A stretch of 64,000 bases of DNA from Andeanibacterium sp036384795 (lineage in GTDB: Bacteria; Pseudomonadota; Alphaproteobacteria; Sphingomonadales; Sphingomonadaceae). The DNA lies in NCBI GenBank assembly GCA_036384795.1, contig DASVLP010000037.1, forward strand, positions 1 to 64,000, in the 5' to 3' direction. The notes beneath the pieces are model-generated. The model did not search any database. It saw only the letters and a list, made by a program, of their open reading frames with translations, and was not told the DNA's origin. Positions 40,286 through 48,984 of this stretch are shown here, in pieces (the stretch's first letter is position 1; each line of letters opens with the position of its first letter). Made by a program: the position numbers and the translations under genes.

Positions 40286-42574
40286 ATGGCGAGCACCACC
40301 GAAGACGAAAAAGACCCGTTCGACGCGATCGTCGACGCCCCGTTCGATTCCGCGCTTTCCGAGCGCTACCTCGTCTATGCCCTATCGACGATCACCGCGC
40401 GCTCGCTGCCCGATCTGCGCGACGGGCTGAAGCCGGTCCACCGCCGGCTGCTGTGGGGCATGCGCGCGCTGCGCCTCGCGCCCGACAGCGCGTTCAAGAA
40501 GTCGAGCCGGGTGGTCGGCGACGTGATGGGCAAGTACCACCCGCACGGCAACCTGGCGCTCTACGACGCGCTGGTGCGGCTCGCGCAGCCGTTCAGCTTG
40601 CGCTATCCGCTGATCGAGGGGCAGGGCAACTTCGGCAACATCGACGGCGACGGCGCGGCGGCCGAGCGCTACACCGAATGCCGCCTCACCCGCACCGCGA
40701 TGCTGCTGATGGACGGGCTCGACGAAGGCACCGTCGATTTCGTGCCGACCTACAACAACGAAGAGGAAGAGCCGACGCTGTTCCCCGGGCTGTTCCCGAA
40801 CCTGCTGGCCAACGGTGCGAGCGGGATCGCGGTGGGCATGGCGACCAACATCCCGAGCCACAACGTCGCCGAGGTGATCGACGCCGCGCTCGAGCTGATC
40901 GACAACCCGCACGTCGAGCACGCGCGGCTGATGGAGCTGTTCCACGGGCCCGACTTCGCGACCGGCGGCGTGGTGGTCGAAAGCGCCGAGACGATCGCCG
41001 CCGCCTACGAAACCGGGCGCGGCAGCTTCCGGGTGCGCGGCCGGTTCCACGCCGCCGAAGCGAAGGACGAGGCCGACCGCGAGGCCGGTATCGAACGGCT
41101 CGGCGGCGGGCAGTACCAGCTGGTGATCTCCGAGATTCCCTACCAGGTGCAGAAGGGCAAGCTGATCGAGCAGATCGCCCAACTGATCGCCGACAAGAAA
41201 TTGCCGATCCTCGAGGACGTGCGCGACGAGAGCGAGGAGAACATCCGCATCGTGTTCGTGCCCAAGAGCCGCAACGTCGACCCGGAACTGCTCAAGGAAT
41301 CGCTCTACAAGCTGACCGACCTCGAGACCCGTTTCGGGCTCAACCTCAACGTGCTCGACGCGACCCGCACCCCGATGGTGATGGGCCTCAAGGAACTGCT
41401 CGAGCACTGGGTGGTCCACCAGATCGACATCCTCCAGCGCCGCAGCCGCCACCGGCTGGACAAGATCGCCGGGCGGCTGGAGCTGCTCGAAGGCTACATC
41501 GTCGCGTTCCTCAACCTCGACCGGGTGATCGAGATCATCCGCACCGAGGACGAGCCCAAGCCGGTGATGATGGCCGAGTTCGAGCTGACCGACCGCCAGG
41601 CCGAGGCGATCCTCAACATGCGGCTGCGCAGCTTGCGCAAGCTCGAGGAAATGGAGCTCAAGCGCGAACGCGACGAGTTGATCGCGGAGCGCGAGGAGCT
41701 CGAAAAGCTGCTCGCCTCGCCGGCGCGCCAGCGCACCCGGCTGAAGCGCGATCTCGGCGCGCTGCGCGCCGAGTACGGCCCCGACACGCTGCTCGGGCGG
41801 CGGCGCACCGGCATCGCCGAGGCCGCGCCAGTGGTCGAGTTCAGCATGGACGCGATGATCGAGAAGGAGCCGGTGACGGTGATCCTCTCGGCGCGCGGCT
41901 GGATCCGGGCGGCGCGCGGCCACTTGCCGCTCGAGCAGGACTGGAAGTTCAAGGAAGGCGACGGCCCGGCGTTCGCGCTGCATTGCCAGACGACCGACAA
42001 ATTGCTGCTCGCGGCCGGCGACGGCCGCTTCTACACGCTCGGCGCCGACAAATTGCCCGGCGCGCGCGGGTTCGGCGAGCCGGTGCGCAACATGGTCGAT
42101 CTCGACGCCGAGGCGGCGCTGGTGGCGCTCGCGGTGCATCGGCCCGGCGGCAAGCTGCTGGTCGCATCGAGCGCGGGCAAGGGCTTCGCGGTGCCGATGG
42201 ACGATATCCTCGCGGAGACCCGCAAGGGCCGGCAGGTCGCGAACGTGAAGGCCGGGGCGAAGCTGGTCGTCGCGCGCCCGATCGCCCCGAACGACGATCA
42301 TGTCGCGGTGGTCGGCGACAACCGCAAGCTGGTGATCTTCGCGCTCGACGAGCTGCCCGAGATGGCGCGCGGGCAGGGGGTGACGCTGCAGCGCTACCGC
42401 GACGGCGGCCTCAGCGATGCAACCACGTTCAACTTCGAGGAAGGCCTCAGCTGGACGATGGGCGGCGACAGCGGCCGCACCCGCACCGAGAAAGACCTCG
42501 CGCTGTGGAAGGTCGCGCGCGGGGCGGCGGGGAGGCTCCCGCCGCAGGGCTTCCCGCGGGACAACAAGTTCTGA
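40286..42574 (+). CDS. parC: DNA topoisomerase IV subunit A
   Basis: The 762-residue protein has the breakage-reunion domain with catalytic Tyr in AERYTECR (about 129), the long coiled-coil gate (about 380-480) and a C-terminal pinwheel-like domain. It decatenates sister chromosomes with ParE. Its quinolone-determining loop reads YHPHGNLALYDA where most ParC have YHPHGDSxxYEA or similar, so the two residues that hold the drug-bridging water-metal ion (Asp, Ser) are Asn and Leu. ATG 40286. Confidence 0.95.
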   Translation: MASTTEDEKDPFDAIVDAPFDSALSERYLVYALSTITARSLPDLRDGLKPVHRRLLWGMRALRLAPDSAFKKSSRVVGDVMGKYHPHGNLALYDALVRLAQPFSLRYPLIEGQGNFGNIDGDGAAAERYTECRLTRTAMLLMDGLDEGTVDFVPTYNNEEEEPTLFPGLFPNLLANGASGIAVGMATNIPSHNVAEVIDAALELIDNPHVEHARLMELFHGPDFATGGVVVESAETIAAAYETGRGSFRVRGRFHAAEAKDEADREAGIERLGGGQYQLVISEIPYQVQKGKLIEQIAQLIADKKLPILEDVRDESEENIRIVFVPKSRNVDPELLKESLYKLTDLETRFGLNLNVLDATRTPMVMGLKELLEHWVVHQIDILQRRSRHRLDKIAGRLELLEGYIVAFLNLDRVIEIIRTEDEPKPVMMAEFELTDRQAEAILNMRLRSLRKLEEMELKRERDELIAEREELEKLLASPARQRTRLKRDLGALRAEYGPDTLLGRRRTGIAEAAPVVEFSMDAMIEKEPVTVILSARGWIRAARGHLPLEQDWKFKEGDGPAFALHCQTTDKLLLAAGDGRFYTLGADKLPGARGFGEPVRNMVDLDAEAALVALAVHRPGGKLLVASSAGKGFAVPMDDILAETRKGRQVANVKAGAKLVVARPIAPNDDHVAVVGDNRKLVIFALDELPEMARGQGVTLQRYRDGGLSDATTFNFEEGLSWTMGGDSGRTRTEKDLALWKVARGAAGRLPPQGFPRDNKF

Positions 42575-42581
42575 CCGCCGA

Positions 42582-42608
42582 CCCTCCTCCCCTTTCGGGG
42601 AGGCAGGG
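42582..42608. terminator. Hairpin after parC
   Basis: CCTCCCCTTTCGGGGAGG forms a perfect stem with a short loop, extended outwards by CCCT and AGGG. It starts 8 bases past the parC stop, before the convergent PRC-like gene. No T run follows. It resembles a single end of repeat family A. Confidence 0.5.
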
Positions 42609-42620
42609 TGCGGGATCGCT

Positions 42621-43412
42621 TTAGCTGCCGGAGTTTGCGGTGCTGCTGGTGCCGGCCCCACCCGCCGACTGCTTCAGCGCGGCGTCGAGCTGCGCGGCGG
42701 TGACCCGCAGCGCCAGGTGGCCGTTGTCCGCCAGCTTGAACTGGTTCTTCGGCAAGGCCAGCGCGCTGGCGTCGTGATCGATCACCACCGAGCCGTCCGC
42801 CTGGATTTCCTTGACCGTGCCAACCTGGACCCCGTCCGAGCTATAGAGGGCCGCCCCGGTCACCAGCGCGGCATTGAGAGCGGCGACGTCTTCGGGGTCG
42901 GGCTTCAAAGCCTTGGCGAGATCGGCCGAGGTGTAGGCCACCGAGACACCCTTGGCGCCCATGTGAAACTGGTCCTTGGGCAGCGCGAATTCGCCATTCT
43001 GGCCGGTCAGCACGACCGAGCCGTCCGGCTTGACCTGCTTGACGGTGCCGACCTGCACCCCGTCGGCGGCGTACACGGCCGCGCCTGCGGTCAGCGCAGT
43101 CTGCAACTGGGCGGCCGATTGCTGGTTCGCCTGCTTGATCGCATCGTCGAGCTGCTGCTTGGTGTAGCCGATCCGCGGCCCCTTCGATCCCTTGGCGAAC
43201 GAATTGGCCGGCAGCGCCGCCTTGTTGGTGCCGGTGTCGACGATGATGTTGCCGCCCGAAATGCTGTCGATCTTGCCGACTTCCGAGCCGTCGGGGCCGT
43301 ACACCATCGCCCCCACGGTCGCGCCGACGTCCGCCGCCGCTTGCGCATAGGCCGTGCTCGGCACTGCGGCCATTGCCAGCAGCGAGGCGGCTACCAGTTT
43401 GGTGAATTTCAT
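42621..43412 (-). CDS. Secreted protein with three PRC-barrel-like repeats
   Basis: The 263-residue protein has a signal peptide (MKFTKLVAASLLAMAAVPST, cleavage AYA-QA). The mature part is three tandem modules of about 65-75 residues, each with VYxxDGxxVGxVxxI, a strand with VV/IIVD, xALPxxxF and a closing A..LDAAL helix (about residues 30-95, 105-170 and 180-245). The pattern fits a PRC-barrel-like fold. It is probably periplasmic; a structural or storage role is possible. GGAG precedes ATG 43412. Confidence 0.8.
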   Translation of the reverse strand: MKFTKLVAASLLAMAAVPSTAYAQAAADVGATVGAMVYGPDGSEVGKIDSISGGNIIVDTGTNKAALPANSFAKGSKGPRIGYTKQQLDDAIKQANQQSAAQLQTALTAGAAVYAADGVQVGTVKQVKPDGSVVLTGQNGEFALPKDQFHMGAKGVSVAYTSADLAKALKPDPEDVAALNAALVTGAALYSSDGVQVGTVKEIQADGSVVIDHDASALALPKNQFKLADNGHLALRVTAAQLDAALKQSAGGAGTSSTANSGS

Positions 43413-43698
43413 GAATCTACTCCGTAGTTTGCAAGTCCCAACCGCCCGCAAGCGGGCCAAACTCCACGCCGCAAGCGACGCAACAAAGCGGGCGCGCGGT
43501 CGGCACGAATGCGCCGGTTGCACATCAGCGATCCACCGACGCCCGAAACGGCGCACGGAAAGCGGATCGAACCTTCCGCCGTGGGAAGAGGATGCCCGCA
43601 AAGGAAGGTGCAGCTTTCCATCAATCGAAAGCGATGGCAACCCGCCAATTTCCGCCCTTTTTGGCGGAACGTCGATGAAGCGAAGCTGAAGCGCCAAT
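43413..43698. other. Intergenic region, no gene seen
   Basis: This 286-base stretch between two minus-strand genes holds a CCCGCAAGCGGG hairpin near 43451 and no open frame with family resemblance. It presumably contains the promoter of the PRC-like gene, but I see no convincing -35/-10 pair. Confidence 0.5.
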
Positions 43699-44880
43699 TC
43701 AGTCGGTTTCGCGAAGCAGCGCGGCGAGAATCGTCTCGACCCGCGTCCGCTCCGGGAAGCCTTCGGCGACCCATTGCGCCTCGGCCTCACGCAAGATCCG
43801 CGCGACCTCGGGCCCCGCCGCTACTCCCCGGCCGACGATCTCACCGCCTTTTAACGGGAACTCGGGCACGTCCCAGTCCCGCAGCGCCGCCACGTCCGCG
43901 CCTTCGAGCAGCAGCCGGTCGATCGCGCAGGCGATCCCCTCGCGGTAGGCGAGCGCGCGCGGCGCCTCGGCGTCGGCCGCCAGGCGATCGGCGGCGCAAA
44001 CCAGCCGTGCGCGCTGGCGCTTGGAGAGCCGCAGCCGCGCAGCGACGGTTTCAGCGACCGGCGGGGAGGGTGGCAGCAGCGCGGCGAGGCGGCGGAGCGG
44101 ATCGGGCGCGACGGCATTAGCGCGCTCGCTCGCGATCACGCGTTCGAGCGTGTCGATCTGGCTATGGGTGCATTCCGGCAGCACGACTTGCAGCACGCCG
44201 CGTTCCTGCATCCGGGCTACGGTGGCCGCCGGGTCGGGCAGGGCGAGCAGGTTCAGGAGCTCCATCGCCACCCGCTCGCGGCTGAGGCCCTTGAGCGTGC
44301 CGGCGAGCGCGGCGCAGGCTTCCTCGGCCTCGGCGTCGAGCTCTGCGCCGAACCGGGCCTGAAAGCGGTAATAGCGCAGGATCCGCAGGTGATCCTCGTG
44401 GATCCGCTCCCGCGCATCGCCGATGAACCGCACCCGGCGGGCGGAAAGATCGGCGAGGCCGCCGAAATAGTCGAACAGCTCGAGCGTCGCCGGGTCGGCG
44501 TAGAGCGCGTTGATCGTGAAATCGCGCCGCGCGGCGTCTTCCTGCCAGTCCTCGGCGTATTCGACGGTCGCCCGGCGCCCGTCGGTCGCAACGTCGCGGC
44601 GCAAGGTGGTGATCTCGACGTTGCCGCCCGGCAATACCGCCGTGACGGTGCCGTGGTCGATGCCGGTCGGGATCGGCTTGATCCCCGCCGCTTCGAGCCG
44701 CCCGGTGACCTGGCCGGGCGTGAGCGGCGTCGCGCAATCGACGTCGGCGGCTTCCTCGCCGAGCAGCGCATCGCGCACCGCGCCGCCGACCCAGCGCGCG
44801 TTCCCCAGCCCAAGCGCCTCGACCAGCGCGGCGAGGTCCTCGCGGCGGGTCCAGGCGACGGGGGGCATGCGCTCAGCCAT
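43699..44880 (-). CDS. cca: CCA tRNA nucleotidyltransferase (class II)
   Basis: The 393-residue enzyme has VGGAVRDALLGEEAADVDCAT with the catalytic DxD, RRDFTINAL, and the downstream tRNA-recognition region (HEDHLRILRYYRFQARFG). It adds or repairs the 3' CCA of tRNAs. The start at 44880 overlaps the Nudix gene by 8 bases. It forms an operon with the GNAT and Nudix genes upstream. Confidence 0.94.
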   Translation of the reverse strand: MAERMPPVAWTRREDLAALVEALGLGNARWVGGAVRDALLGEEAADVDCATPLTPGQVTGRLEAAGIKPIPTGIDHGTVTAVLPGGNVEITTLRRDVATDGRRATVEYAEDWQEDAARRDFTINALYADPATLELFDYFGGLADLSARRVRFIGDARERIHEDHLRILRYYRFQARFGAELDAEAEEACAALAGTLKGLSRERVAMELLNLLALPDPAATVARMQERGVLQVVLPECTHSQIDTLERVIASERANAVAPDPLRRLAALLPPSPPVAETVAARLRLSKRQRARLVCAADRLAADAEAPRALAYREGIACAIDRLLLEGADVAALRDWDVPEFPLKGGEIVGRGVAAGPEVARILREAEAQWVAEGFPERTRVETILAALLRETD

Positions 44881-45478
44881 CGACCAATCCCTCCCACGCG
44901 AGGCGCTGCGACAGGTTTTCGATGATCGCGGCGGTCACCCCCCAGATGCGATGGCCCTGCCACTCGATCTCGGTGTATTCGCGCAAGCGCCCGCGATAGA
45001 CCGCCTGCTTGCGCACGTGGTTCTCCGGATCGAACACGAAGCGCAAGGGGGCCTCGAACCACGCGGAGACCTCGCGCGGGTTGGGGACGACTTCGATGTC
45101 TTGCGGCACCAATGCGAGGACCGGGGTGATGTCGTAGCCGGTGCCGGTCACGAAGCGGTCGGTCGCGCCGACAACGCTTATCAGAGAAGGGTTTATCCCA
45201 AGCTCTTCGTGGGTTTCGCGAAGTGCGGCGGCGACCGCGTCCTCGCCCGGATCGAGCTTGCCGCCGGGGAATGCGACCTGGCCGGCGTGCTGGCGCATGT
45301 CGGCCGGGCGATGGGTCAGCAGCACCCCCGGATCGGGCCGGTCGGTAACCGCGATCAGCACAGCGGCCGGGCGCACTGCGCCGGGCGGGGCGAATGCGGC
45401 GTCGGTTCGCAGGCCGGGCAACTCGACCCCGTGGCCCTCGTCGAAAATCCGCGTCAGTCGCTCCAGCAGCCCGCTCAT
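44873..45478 (-). CDS. Nudix hydrolase, CoA pyrophosphatase-like
   Basis: The 201-residue protein has Nudix box GGKLDPGEDAVAAALRETHE followed by ELGI, and the preceding LLTHRPADMRQHAGQVAFPG that is typical of CoA diphosphatases of the YeaB/NudL type. It probably hydrolyses CoA derivatives. ATG 45478 is 22 bases after the GNAT stop. No strong ribosome binding site is evident. Confidence 0.92.
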   Translation of the reverse strand: MSGLLERLTRIFDEGHGVELPGLRTDAAFAPPGAVRPAAVLIAVTDRPDPGVLLTHRPADMRQHAGQVAFPGGKLDPGEDAVAAALRETHEELGINPSLISVVGATDRFVTGTGYDITPVLALVPQDIEVVPNPREVSAWFEAPLRFVFDPENHVRKQAVYRGRLREYTEIEWQGHRIWGVTAAIIENLSQRLAWEGLVDG

Positions 45479-45500
45479 GCGCGAGCGATGCCAGAAGCGC

Positions 45501-46025
45501 TCAACCGCGCCAAGGGCCGAGCATGCCTTCGCGCGGCAACGCGGCCAGGTTCTCGCCGCGCGCGAGCAGGCGGCGCGGCTCCCACGGGCCGGGGAGCTTC
45601 CAGCCGCCGGTGTGCTGGGCATCGAAGCCGAAGAACCGGCCGTAGTATTCGGGATCGCCGATCATCACTTGCGGCAGCGGCGCAGCGGGGCTGAGCGCGC
45701 CGAGCATCGCGTGCATCAGCGCGCGGCCGAAGCCTTCGCCCTGCCGTTCGGGAACGACCGCGACCGGGCCGACCATCAGCAGCGGATGCCGGCGCCCGTC
45801 AGGCTCGACCAGCGCGACCGGCCAGGTCTGGATCGTGCCGGCGAGCGCGTCGTTCCCATCGAGCGCGGCGAAGCTCAGGCCCGGCAGCCAGTCGGTCCCC
45901 TCGCGCACGATATAGGCGGTGCGGGCGAACCGCTCCGGCCCGAACGCGCGGTCGAGCACGTGTTCGATCATCGCGGGCTCGACCTGGTCGAGCGGGATCA
46001 GCGTGGCGGTGTCGGTATCGGCCAT
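45501..46025 (-). CDS. GNAT family N-acetyltransferase
   Basis: The 174-residue protein has the acetyl-CoA motif VGPVAVVPERQGEGFGRALM and the C-terminal YYGRFFGFDAQHTGGWKLPG segment of the YhbS-like subgroup. The acceptor is unknown. ATG 46025. The closely spaced Nudix and CCA genes follow in the same direction. Confidence 0.9.
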   Translation of the reverse strand: MADTDTATLIPLDQVEPAMIEHVLDRAFGPERFARTAYIVREGTDWLPGLSFAALDGNDALAGTIQTWPVALVEPDGRRHPLLMVGPVAVVPERQGEGFGRALMHAMLGALSPAAPLPQVMIGDPEYYGRFFGFDAQHTGGWKLPGPWEPRRLLARGENLAALPREGMLGPWRG

Positions 46026-46149
46026 GGGCGCGCGCGGATAGGGCCCTGCGCGGGCGCTGGCAACGACGAAGTGCGAGCACCAGCGCAGGCTGGGGCCGCC
46101 CGCCGCGGGCGTTGCGCTCGCGGTAAGAGACCCCTGCCTGTGCATGGGA

Positions 46150-47319
46150 TCACGCAGGCGTCAGATGCAGCAGCCGGCCGCCTTTGCCGTCCTCGAGCGC
46201 GTAGAGCGACCCGTCGGGCGCCTCGGCGATCTCGCGCATGCGGTGGCCCATCGGGTAGCGCGCGAGTTCCTGCCCGTGGTCGTCGCTCAGCGACACGCGC
46301 ACGATCGCCTGCGTCTTGAGCCCCGCGATCAGCGCCTGACCCTTCCAGTCGGGCCACAACTTGCCCGAATAGAAGATGAAGTCGCCCGGGGCGATCACCG
46401 GGTTCCAGCTGATCGCCGGGGCGTGCAGGTCGGGCCGGGTCGAGTGACGGGGGATCGGCGTGCCGTTGTAGTTGTCGCCGTTCGAGACCAGCGGCCAGCC
46501 GTAGTTGTCGCCGGGCACCAGCTTGTTGATCTCGTCGCCGCCCATCGGGCCGTGCTCGAGGTCCCACAGCTGGCCGTTCAGATCGAACTTGAGGCCCAGC
46601 GGGTTGCGGTGGCCGTAAGTCCAGATGTCGGGGCTCGCGCCCGCCTTGCCTGCCAGCGGGTTGCCCGCGGCCGGCGTCCCGTCGAGGTTCAGCCGCACGA
46701 TCGAGCCCAGGTTGTTCGCGGTGTCCTGCGCCGGATCGCCCTTCATCTGCTCTCCCGAAGAGACGAACAGGTATTTGCGGTCGGGCGAGAACGCGAGGCG
46801 CAGCGCGAACTGGCCGGCGGTCTCGTACGCGGCGTTCTGGCGCCAGATTTCCTTCAGGTCCTGCACCGCGCAGGCCGACAACGCGCTGCACGACAGCTTG
46901 CCGCGACCGACCACGCCGTAGCGCGTCTTGCCCTCGCCCGCCTTTGCCCAGCTCAGGTAGATCGTGTGGCTGGTCTTGTAATCGGGCGCGAAGGCCACGT
47001 CGGCGAACCCGCCCTGGCCGCCGTAGGCGACTTGCGGCGTGCCGCCAACGGGCGCGATCTGCCCGCTTTTGGGGTCGACCACTTTCATCGTGCCCGGCTT
47101 TTCGGTGATGAACAGGCGCCCGGTGCCCGGTTCGACCGCTAGCGCCCAGGGCTCGTCGAAGCTGCCGAGCGCGGTCGCCGCGAACGGCGTGCCGGCGGGG
47201 AGATCGGCCGGCTGCCATGCGCCGGTCGGGCTTGCCGGAGCGCTTTCCCCCGAAGATGCGCTGCCGCAGCTTGCGATCGCGACGGCGGACAGCGATAGGG
47301 CGAAAGTCGCGATTCTCAT
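46150..47319 (-). CDS. PQQ-dependent sugar dehydrogenase-like lipoprotein (YliI type)
   Basis: The 389-residue protein has a lipoprotein signal (MRIATFALSLSAVAIASCGS, lipobox IASC) and a six-bladed propeller. Repeats include WALAVEPGTGRLFITEKPG, GGQGGFADVAFAPDY, the YGHRNPLGLKFD and EHGPMGGDEINKL pair characteristic of soluble aldose sugar dehydrogenases, and PDGSLYALEDGKGG. It would oxidise aldoses with PQQ and Ca in the periplasm. ATG 47319 gives a better spacing to GGAG than ATG 47325. Its 5' end overlaps that of rnhB. Confidence 0.9.
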   Translation of the reverse strand: MRIATFALSLSAVAIASCGSASSGESAPASPTGAWQPADLPAGTPFAATALGSFDEPWALAVEPGTGRLFITEKPGTMKVVDPKSGQIAPVGGTPQVAYGGQGGFADVAFAPDYKTSHTIYLSWAKAGEGKTRYGVVGRGKLSCSALSACAVQDLKEIWRQNAAYETAGQFALRLAFSPDRKYLFVSSGEQMKGDPAQDTANNLGSIVRLNLDGTPAAGNPLAGKAGASPDIWTYGHRNPLGLKFDLNGQLWDLEHGPMGGDEINKLVPGDNYGWPLVSNGDNYNGTPIPRHSTRPDLHAPAISWNPVIAPGDFIFYSGKLWPDWKGQALIAGLKTQAIVRVSLSDDHGQELARYPMGHRMREIAEAPDGSLYALEDGKGGRLLHLTPA

Positions 47320-47959
47320 GACCATGCTCTCCGGAACGCCTTTTTCCGATTTCTGTGCCGGTTGGCCGCCGGAGTCCATAGTCGCCGGCGTGGACGAGGC
47401 CGGGCGCGGGCCGCTCGCCGGGCCGGTGGTGGCCGCCGCGGTGGTCCTGTGCAAGCCGCGCCCTGCCGGGATCGACGATTCGAAGAAGCTCTCCCCCGAT
47501 CGGCGCGCGGTGGCCGACGAGCGCATCCGCCGCCGCTGCGCCTACGGCATCGGCGTGGTCGAGGTCGAGGACATCGACCGGCTGAATATCTTCGGCGCGA
47601 CGATGCTGGCGATGACCCTGGCGATGGCCAACTTGTGCGAGGCGCTGGGGCTCGACTGCACCCAGGTCCTGGTCGACGGCAACCTGACCCCCGCCGGCCG
47701 GCGCCCGGAGTGGCGCTGGAAGGCGCGGCCGATCGTGGGCGGCGACGCGACCGAGCCGGCGATCTCGGCCGCCTCGATCGTCGCCAAGGAACACCGCGAC
47801 CGGATCATGCGCGAGCACCACAAGGCGCATCCGCATTACGGCTGGCACACCAATGTCGGCTATTCGACGCCGGATCATCTCAGGGCGCTGCGCGAGCACG
47901 GGCCGTGCCCGCTGCATCGCAGGAGCTTCGCCCCGGTCGCGCAGGCGGAATTGTTTTAG
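47318..47959 (+). CDS. rnhB: Ribonuclease HII
   Basis: The ~213-residue enzyme has VAGVDEAGRGPLAGPVVAAA with catalytic Asp-Glu, DDSKKL, VDGN and ATEPAISAASIVAKEHRDRI with further acidic ligands. It cuts RNA in RNA-DNA hybrids and single ribonucleotides. Two starts are possible (ATG 47318 or 47324); both lie in the CATGACCATG that also holds the two possible starts of the divergent dehydrogenase. Confidence 0.95.
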   Translation: MTMLSGTPFSDFCAGWPPESIVAGVDEAGRGPLAGPVVAAAVVLCKPRPAGIDDSKKLSPDRRAVADERIRRRCAYGIGVVEVEDIDRLNIFGATMLAMTLAMANLCEALGLDCTQVLVDGNLTPAGRRPEWRWKARPIVGGDATEPAISAASIVAKEHRDRIMREHHKAHPHYGWHTNVGYSTPDHLRALREHGPCPLHRRSFAPVAQAELF

Positions 47960-47971
47960 GCGAAGAGACGA

Positions 47972-47998
47972 TCCTCCCCAAGCCCTGCTGGGGGGAGA
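47972..47998. terminator. Hairpin between convergent rnhB and sulfotransferase genes
   Basis: CTCCCC and GGGGAG pair around a loop of about 12 bases, in the sequence ATCCTCCCCA...GGGGGGAGAT. It resembles a worn end of repeat family A and is placed to terminate both genes. Confidence 0.4.
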
Positions 47999-48005
47999 TC
48001 TTAAT

Positions 48006-48707
48006 TCACTCCGCCGCGCCGAACGCTTCTCGCTTCATGTCCGCGAGGCGCTGGCGCATCATCGCCTCCATCGTGTCGAAATCGGGACGCGTGCCGCCCT
48101 GCTGCCGGCGCGCAACCATCTCCTCGCGAGTGTTGACGCGCGGGTAGGGCTCGGCGGGCACCGGCACGCCCAGGAAATCGCACAGCGGCTGCCAGCCCTC
48201 GCCTGCCTGGTAGACCAGCAGCTTCTCGGGCGGCGCCTCGTCGATCACCGACTGGTTCCAGCGTCGGAAATAGTCGGTCATGAATTGCCGGTCGTTGACC
48301 CCTTCGCCGATCTCGCTGAACACGCTGCTCTTAAAGAACTCGGCCATCGGCCCCGCCTGTTCGAGCCGTTCGCGGTGCGCGGGGGAGAACACGGTCACGC
48401 TGCCCGATTCGAACCAGCTGTCGGGATCGCGCACGGTCAGGATCACCTTGGCGTCAGGATATTTGGCGAGCAATTCGCGCCAGTACATGCAGGCCGGATA
48501 GTCGGTCGTCGAATGATAGCCTTCGAAGATCGCGTCCCAATCGGGATTGCCGTTGGCGGCTTCGATCCATTGCGGCACCTTGTGCTGCAGGTCGGTCAGC
48601 ACCTCGACCATGTGGTAGCACGGACCGAACCCGAGATGCTCGAGCGCGAGCTTGAGCGACAGCGTTCCGGTCCGGCCGAGCCCCGCGCCGATCACTTTCA
48701 AGGTCAT
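48006..48707 (-). CDS. Sulfotransferase family protein
   Basis: The 233-residue protein has MTLKVIGAGLGRTGTLSLKL, the PAPS-binding 5'-phosphosulfate loop, followed by YHSTTDYPACMYWRELLAKY and ILTVRDPDSWFES (3'-phosphate binding). The group (Sulfotransfer_4-like) is widespread in Sphingomonadales with unknown acceptors. GGAGG precedes ATG 48707. Confidence 0.92.
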   Translation of the reverse strand: MTLKVIGAGLGRTGTLSLKLALEHLGFGPCYHMVEVLTDLQHKVPQWIEAANGNPDWDAIFEGYHSTTDYPACMYWRELLAKYPDAKVILTVRDPDSWFESGSVTVFSPAHRERLEQAGPMAEFFKSSVFSEIGEGVNDRQFMTDYFRRWNQSVIDEAPPEKLLVYQAGEGWQPLCDFLGVPVPAEPYPRVNTREEMVARRQQGGTRPDFDTMEAMMRQRLADMKREAFGAAE

Positions 48708-48793
48708 TTCCCGTCCTCCGGTCGTCCGGTCAGATCGGTGCACTGTGCGCCTGGCCGGGGAAAGCGCAAGCCCCGGCGAAAAATCGCGCGCCC

Positions 48794-48956
48794 GAGTCCT
48801 CGTGGCCACACCCCAAGATGTCGAGTCTCGGGCGACACCCGGACTCCAGATGCTGTAGGGGCCTCGTTTCGTTCACGCGGGGCCGAACCATGGTTAGCGC
48901 GGCATTAACCATAGTCTGCGAGTGATCGTGGCTTGACGGCGGAGTCGCGAGGACTC
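48794..48956. promoter_or_regulatory. Cluster of five GANTC methylation sites upstream of ccrM
   Basis: GAGTC or GACTC occurs at 48794, 48823, 48842, 48942 and 48952. The last two are 10 bases apart, on one face of the helix. GANTC is the CcrM target; such sites are otherwise rare in GC-rich DNA, and their methylation state is known to time ccrM transcription in Caulobacter. Confidence 0.7.
48892..48910 (+). promoter_or_regulatory. CtrA-like box of the ccrM promoter
   Basis: GGTTAGCGCGGCATTAACC contains TTAG-N7-TTAA, one base from the CtrA consensus TTAA-N7-TTAA, and is an inverted repeat (GGTTA/TAACC). It lies 75 bases upstream of the ccrM GTG. CtrA activates ccrM in Caulobacter, so the position makes sense. 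Confidence 0.6.
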
Positions 48957-48960
48957 ACCC

Positions 48961-48969
48961 TGTGGATAA
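48961..48969. promoter_or_regulatory. DnaA box in the ccrM leader
   Basis: TGTGGATAA is the exact reverse complement of the consensus DnaA box TTATCCACA. It lies 16 bases before the ccrM start and 5 bases after the last GANTC site. It would place ccrM under DnaA or replication-linked control. Confidence 0.55.
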
Positions 48970-48984
48970 GTCAGGGGGTTATCT

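Noticed and set aside
40382..42661. A 759-codon frame opposite parC
   Set aside because: parC on the plus strand is unmistakable; the opposite frame has only low-complexity sequence.
45998..47917. A 639-codon frame across the dehydrogenase and rnhB
   Set aside because: Out of frame with one real gene and antisense to the other; no domain.
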